DNA from: Cylindrodendrum hubeiense
Lineage: Eukaryota > Ascomycota > Sordariomycetes > Hypocreales > Nectriaceae
Assembly: GCA_014621425.1 (NCBI GenBank)
Contig: JAANBB010000530.1
Coordinates: forward strand, 1 to 24,533
Direction of reading: 5' to 3'
DNA length: 24,533 bases
The notes beneath the pieces were generated by a model. It saw nothing but the letters and a program-made list of their open reading frames with translations. It had not been told where the DNA came from and made no database searches. Every line of letters starts with the position of its first letter. Position 1 is the stretch's first letter. Below are positions 20,007 to 24,533 of this stretch, piece after piece. A program made the position numbers and the translations under genes.

Positions 20007-20909
20007 GGTTGGGTGCCTTCGGTCGGCTAGACGAGATTGAAGAGCCGTGGGGTAGATCTGTAGAGAAACACAGGAATCACGGGAAGCCCTGTGGAACGAG
20101 TGGGTGAGGGAAAGCAGTGAAGCGTTGGTAGGAAGGAATTGCTCCGCGAGGTCAGGCAGGTAGGTACCTGGGTACGTGGGGTTTTCGACTGCGCTCGGTG
20201 CGCTGCGATGGGGGCCGTGCCAGCACCAGCAAGGTGGACCTAGCGGCCCAGCCACAGCAGCGAGGGGCAGCGAGGATCATGGTGGTGGAATGGAACCCGA
20301 CGTGATCGGGTACCAAGAGATAAGTACTGAATGTACTACGTGCAGGAGGGGTAGTACCTGGACACCTAGTAGCGTTATGCCAAGTCCATCATGGATCCAC
20401 CATGGGTTTCGCTTCCCATTGCATCGACCGCCACGACAGCGTTGACGGTTGAACAGTCATCGCAGCAACACAGTGGACGGGCCTTAGCACCACTCTTATG
20501 ATTAATGCACGTGTCGTGGTACACAGGCGCTCCTTCCTCGACATCAGGAGTTGACAGTATCGGCCTGCCAACCTCGAGCCTTGTTCCCGCCGGCTCCCTA
20601 ACGCGTCATTAGCTGCGGCGTTGGTGCTAATAGTCTCCCAAGCCAATATCATATAGGAGGCACGGCTGCCGACCAAGGCCAAAGCTGCGCCTAGATTCCT
20701 CCTCGACTTCCCGACCAACCCAACGAACCGCAATCCGCCAGCCGCAACCGCAGCCAACGGCGTCTCTTTGACAACTTCTCGGACCACGTCAGCCGCCTCC
20801 CCTCACCCGCCTTTCAGACCTGCCTCGAGAATCGTGAGCTGCAGCTCTGGCCGTACCGAGCCTCGAGTTTATCGTACCCAGACACCCTCGCCCGCGTTCA
20901 TATACCAAG
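20007..20909. promoter_or_regulatory. Divergent promoter between naa20 and the acidic protein gene
   Basis: This is a 903-bp interval between start codons at 20006 (minus) and 20910 (plus). It contains GGTAGGTACCTGGGTAC near 20159-20175, GGTACC near 20308, GTAGTACCT near 20351, and a CCAAT core at 20643-20647, 263 bp before the plus-strand ATG. Frames within it show no coding character. Confidence 0.5.
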
Positions 20910-22104
20910 ATGCCGTCCTCGCCGCATACCCCGAGGCACTCTCGGAACTCTTCGGCCTTTGACAGCTACTCAGGCTCGCCTCAGAATAGACGCCTATCCA
21001 AGTCCTCTGTGCAAGATCCGTCGACGCCGTACCGAAACAGCTTCAACCAACCCGATGAGTTAGATATGAGTGTCCTTGCTAGTGGGGGAGCAGGCGCCGG
21101 GAATGGCATGGGGAATTTGGCAGACGAGCTGGCAGATGCTTTCTCGGACTCGGGAGATGAGGGTGAATACGACGATGGTGACTTGGATGGCGAGTCGCTG
21201 GGCTTTGACGAGGGGCATCCGGACGAGGCGAGTGGCGCAAAGGGCATCAACAGCCCATCAGGAGATGATGGGGACAGAACAGGACCTACGAGTCTTACAC
21301 TACTTTCGCCACGGCGGGGACACCAGAGACAAAAGAGCGAGTACGACGGGAGCGAGTATGGGTCAGAGTCGGATCTCGAGTCTCCTGGCATGCCCCCTGG
21401 TCTGGTGGCCAAGATCGACGCCGTAGAGTCCTTGGCTCGGCGGGGAAATGAGAACGTCGGCGGACCAGCCGATGATGTCTTCAAGAGGGTTACGACTGGG
21501 CTACGGGACCTCGGATCACAATCTAGCGTCGAGGCCAGCGCCTCAAGGTGAGACTCATGGTAATCGGGCTTGAAGCTCATGTACTGACCAGGATCGCAGG
21601 TTGATAACAGCACATTCAGCGCTGACGACGCATTTAACTCACCAGACTCGCCAACTACACAACCTGACGTTTCCTCTATTATCCCCATTGGCTCCACCTC
21701 CAGATGAGGAGACGATCGAAGAGCTGGTCCCGTTACTGCTGTCGCTTTCTGACAGCATGCCACGACCTTCAACATCAGCTTTTAACTCACTGACGGCGCT
21801 CCACACAATTACATCGGATTTGGTCCAGACTCTGAATTATCTTTCCGATACTCTACACATGTCTCGCCAGACGACAACAATGGCAACTAGACGGTTGAGG
21901 AGTGCCAAGGAGATTGTGGCTGAAATGAGACGGGAAGAGGAACTGAAGGAGGAAGGTGAGCGGTGGCTGACACGAGGCAACTGGGGTGAGCGACTGGAGA
22001 AGAGAGAATGTGCGGGTGTGTGTGGGGACGTGATTGGAGGATTTGAGGAAGTTTGCAATGGATGGCGAGAGAGGCTGCTCGCGCAGGCAGAGTCTCAGGC
22101 GTAG
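20910..22104 (+). CDS. Unrecognised fungal protein with acidic Ser-rich N-half and helical C-half (380 aa, 2 exons)
   Basis: Exons are 20910-21547 and 21600-22104. The 52-bp intron (GTGAGA...CAG, branch TACTGAC) splits R213. The start ATG in CCAAGATGCC is the first in frame. Residues 1-50 are Ser/Pro/Arg-rich (SPHTPRHSRNSSAF), rich in possible kinase sites. Residues 70-106 are strongly acidic (DSGDEGEYDDGDLDGE). Residues 161-200 include PPGLVAKIDAVESLARRG. The second exon encodes a mainly helical domain (214-380) with a hydrophobic PLLLSLSD stretch, a Thr/Met-rich helix (SRQTTTMATRRLRSAKEIVAEMRREEE) and a closing GNWGERLEKREC...GFEEVCNGWRERLL element. There is no signal peptide or membrane segment. 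I do not recognise the family. The layout suggests a phosphorylated scaffold or adaptor, but this is only inference. Confidence 0.85.
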
Positions 22105-24047
22105 AGATGAGTTGAGCCGGAGACACTCGTACCGATCTCCGGTTGGAAGGCGGTGCGGGACATCACCATGCCCTTAGATTCTTTGCTCTCCTATGTTTCC
22201 TTGGTCCTCGCAATGGGGTTTCCTTGTTGACCGAGATGTCTGATGGTAGAGAGAACCAAGGCGCCACGAAGCATGGGGAACCATTGCACATATACATATA
22301 GAACTGCCATTTCCTTAGGAGGTGTATTAGAGCGGGCGATGGAATGAATGATGACGAATGGATGATTGCGAAGGATTGGCTGGCTTGAACGAGGGCAACA
22401 CTTGGTCAGTCCCGCCTTGGAGGGAGGAGGTTTTATGTATTCAGCTTTCGACAGCTTCATGGCCAATCAAGCAAGTCTCACTTATGCACGAAGGATGCGC
22501 GTCAAGCAAAAGGTGCTCGCAGAATAACAGTTCGACGGAGAGACATGGTCCAGTTAGTCTCTCCAATCATATTGGTCCAAACGGGGCCTCAGAACGCACC
22601 GTCGTCTTGATGTGCGTCTCTCATAAATATGTGCTGGAGTTGGACGTGGGGAAGAGAAAGGGGTGGCACGCGAACCAGACGCGTTAATGGCGTTTGGTGG
22701 CCCATCAACGCGACCAGCCTCGTGAGTTTAATGGGCGCGGGCCTGACGTGACCGATACAGTGCCAGTCGGGTGAGACACTGTAAATGGGACATATGTTGC
22801 GAATAATTTCCACCTCAGGTAGGTAGGTTGTCATGAAAATTGGCAGTAGTACAGCTCTGTATTATATCGAAGCATTAAGCGTGGTTGGACGGTACTCAGG
22901 ATTGTGTTGGGGGCAAAACGGCCTACTAGATTTTTTACTACCTAGGTAGGTATTTCCTAGGTTTACGTTTAAACAAGTTCGGTTCTTGGGGACACATTGG
23001 TATGGATTGACGACGGGGTTCGCCCGTCGCACCGTTTGCTGCTGGAACGGGTGGCCAGACTGGGCCAGGCCAAGTATGGTACGGCACGGTGTGTAGTACG
23101 GCGCTGCACTGCTAGTGACAACCACGGCACGACAAAGCACAACAGCCAATCGAAGCAGACCGCGATCACGCACGATCACGCCTGCACGCGTTCAGTCAGT
23201 TGATGGCATATCTCGAGAAACCACGGCCTCTGAGCGCCCAGCGCGGCAGCGTACCCGCACAGGGAAGCACCCTGTCCAGTGGCAGTGCCCTGAAGGAGGT
23301 ACCTACCTATCAATACTTACCAGCACTGCCGAGTCACGACTAACGCAGGCGCGGAACGTCCCGCCGCCGTGTTAGAAGCGTTTCTGGAACAAAACAACAA
23401 CACACACACGCACAACACGGCGTCGGCCCACGCCAGTGTGTTTTTGGCCAGGAAAGGTGAGACGTTCAACCACTGGCAGCGCGCGCGTCTCTCACTCTGC
23501 TAGGGAAGGCGACCCTGGAAAAACAAGCCACACACACATTGCCCACGCGAGAGGATGCACTACGCGCATACAGACGAGAACACGGTCGGATGGGATGGCC
23601 ACACACGCACCCACTCACATATGCGCGCAAGACACAACAAGCGGTGGGCCTCGTCCGATGGGTGTGAATGCGACATAGACCGGGTTGAGCTGTCCACCGG
23701 CCGCCTTGTCTGCTAAGTGAATCGAAGCTATTCATCGACCCTACCTATTATACACTCTTTTTGCCTACACATGCCATTGCAAACAAGGTGGACACATGCA
23801 CATAGCAGGACGGTGTAGGGCTAAACTTATAATTTCTCCCGCTATGAGTGGATAGGAGGAGTGCCTGGATCAGAGATGGATCGGACTGGTGGTGACGAGG
23901 TTATGTTTACGGGGAGGGACCCCGGCTTCGCACAGAAACATTGGCTTGCAGGAATAAACATTTAGTTATGAAAGGAACAGTCGCCCTTAGGCGCATACAT
24001 GCGGCATGTCGCTCATTTATCCTTTAATTCACCTCTCCTTCACGAGG

Positions 24048-24059
24048 TACTACGTAGTA
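24048..24059. repeat. 12-bp perfect palindrome
   Basis: TACTACGTAGTA equals its own reverse complement. It is preceded by GAGG and resembles the GGTACC-type motifs found in other gaps. Confidence 0.65.
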
Positions 24060-24165
24060 TATCTCACGAGCGGCATGTGCTTTGTTGGTAAGCCACATCC
24101 GGTGACAGTGGTCATGGACAATGAAGAATGTGACGAGAATAGCGACGACAATGACAACGGAGACA

Positions 24166-24183
24166 GCCTATCTTGTGATAGGC
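24166..24183. repeat. Short hairpin, 7-bp stem and TTGT loop
   Basis: GCCTATC, TTGT and GATAGGC form a perfect stem-loop, and the GCCTATC element repeats immediately after it. It may be chance or part of an unknown transcript. Confidence 0.5.
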
Positions 24184-24533
24184 CTATCTAGTGGAGACAC
24201 TACGGGACCGGGACGGGTGTCTGGGAGAGAGTGTGGGCGAGAGCGAGCGGTGATTTCATGGGTAAAGGGAATCACGCCCAGCGGACCTTATTTTGGGGAA
24301 TTAGGTGCCCTACTGGACGGGGACCACCCAAGTCGCAGGACGGAGTTGTTGTTATTGATCAGTGAGCCCGCGCGTTTCCTGGCCGTCCGCGATCCCCCCT
24401 GTAACAATGGGGAGCCAGGTGTGAGCGCTCCCTGATTGGGTGTAGTTAAGCCCCCTGTACTTAGCGCGCCTCCAGGTCCCAGGTCAACCTCCCTCTAACA
24501 TCCCTCACGAACGGCCCTCCCGCCGCCCGCCTT

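Larger units (their letters stand above)
22105..24533. other. Gene-free right end of the window
   Basis: The left part should carry the 3' UTR of the gene ending at 22104. I see no further gene: frames are short, without domains or convincing splice partners. The stretch has GGTAGGTA motifs (about 22817, 22941, 23288), a GATCACGC repeat at 23163-23181, a CA-rich section at about 23398-23640, a palindrome at 24048-24059 and a short hairpin at 24166-24183. Confidence 0.55.

Noticed and set aside
22358..22687. 109-codon plus-strand frame in the right gap
   Set aside because: There is no domain, no splice partner and no typical codon pattern; it is likely a chance frame.
24009..24191. 60-codon plus-strand frame with hydrophobic start and acidic end
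   Set aside because: It is short and without family or promoter evidence, and its acidic part comes from simple GAC/AAT-rich DNA.

Overview
The window looks like a chromosome segment of a filamentous ascomycete (Pezizomycotina, most likely a Sordariomycete). Every protein gene that can be reconstructed has short introns of 52-118 bp, with GTRNGN-type 5' sites, CTRAY-like branch points and YAG 3' sites. The proteins match families I recognise from this group. The base composition is moderately GC-rich. I see no transposon, rRNA, tRNA, CRISPR array or bacterial-type operon.

Eight genes can be built. From left to right they are: (1) minus, 6778-5259, a conserved fungal coiled-coil protein of unknown function; (2) minus, 9154-7453, a conserved fungal protein of unknown function with a C-terminal disordered tail; (3) minus, 10331-9876, a twin-CX9C accessory subunit of mitochondrial complex I (NDUFS5 family); (4) plus, 10911-13746, Sec39, an ER tethering factor for Golgi-to-ER transport; (5) minus, 16794-15471, a Tra2-like splicing regulator with one RRM and a long Gly/Arg/Tyr-rich tail; (6) plus, 18454-19268, a short-chain dehydrogenase/reductase whose only intron appears to be of GC-AG type; (7) minus, 20006-19375, the NatB catalytic subunit Naa20; (8) plus, 20910-22104, a conserved-looking but unrecognised acidic, Ser-rich protein. 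All were joined by hand from reading frame, splice signals and family resemblance.

The genes are mostly housekeeping and do not form an obvious pathway or biosynthetic cluster. Genes 3 and 4 share a 579-bp divergent promoter with an 11-bp direct repeat and a CCAAT box. Genes 7 and 8 share a 903-bp divergent promoter. Genes 6 and 7 are tail-to-tail, with only 106 bp between stop codons.

About 5.2 kb at the left and 2.4 kb at the right carry no supportable gene. They hold short repeats, a G-quadruplex-like tract, a polypurine tract, palindromes and many copies of a GGTACCT / CCTAGGTAGG motif. I noticed this motif repeatedly in the non-coding gaps. I do not see a clear undescribed multi-gene system. 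The best leads are the GC-AG intron, a stop-free 54-bp intron in the Tra2-like gene, the dispersed motif, the promoter palindromes and repeats, and three uncharacterised conserved fungal proteins.
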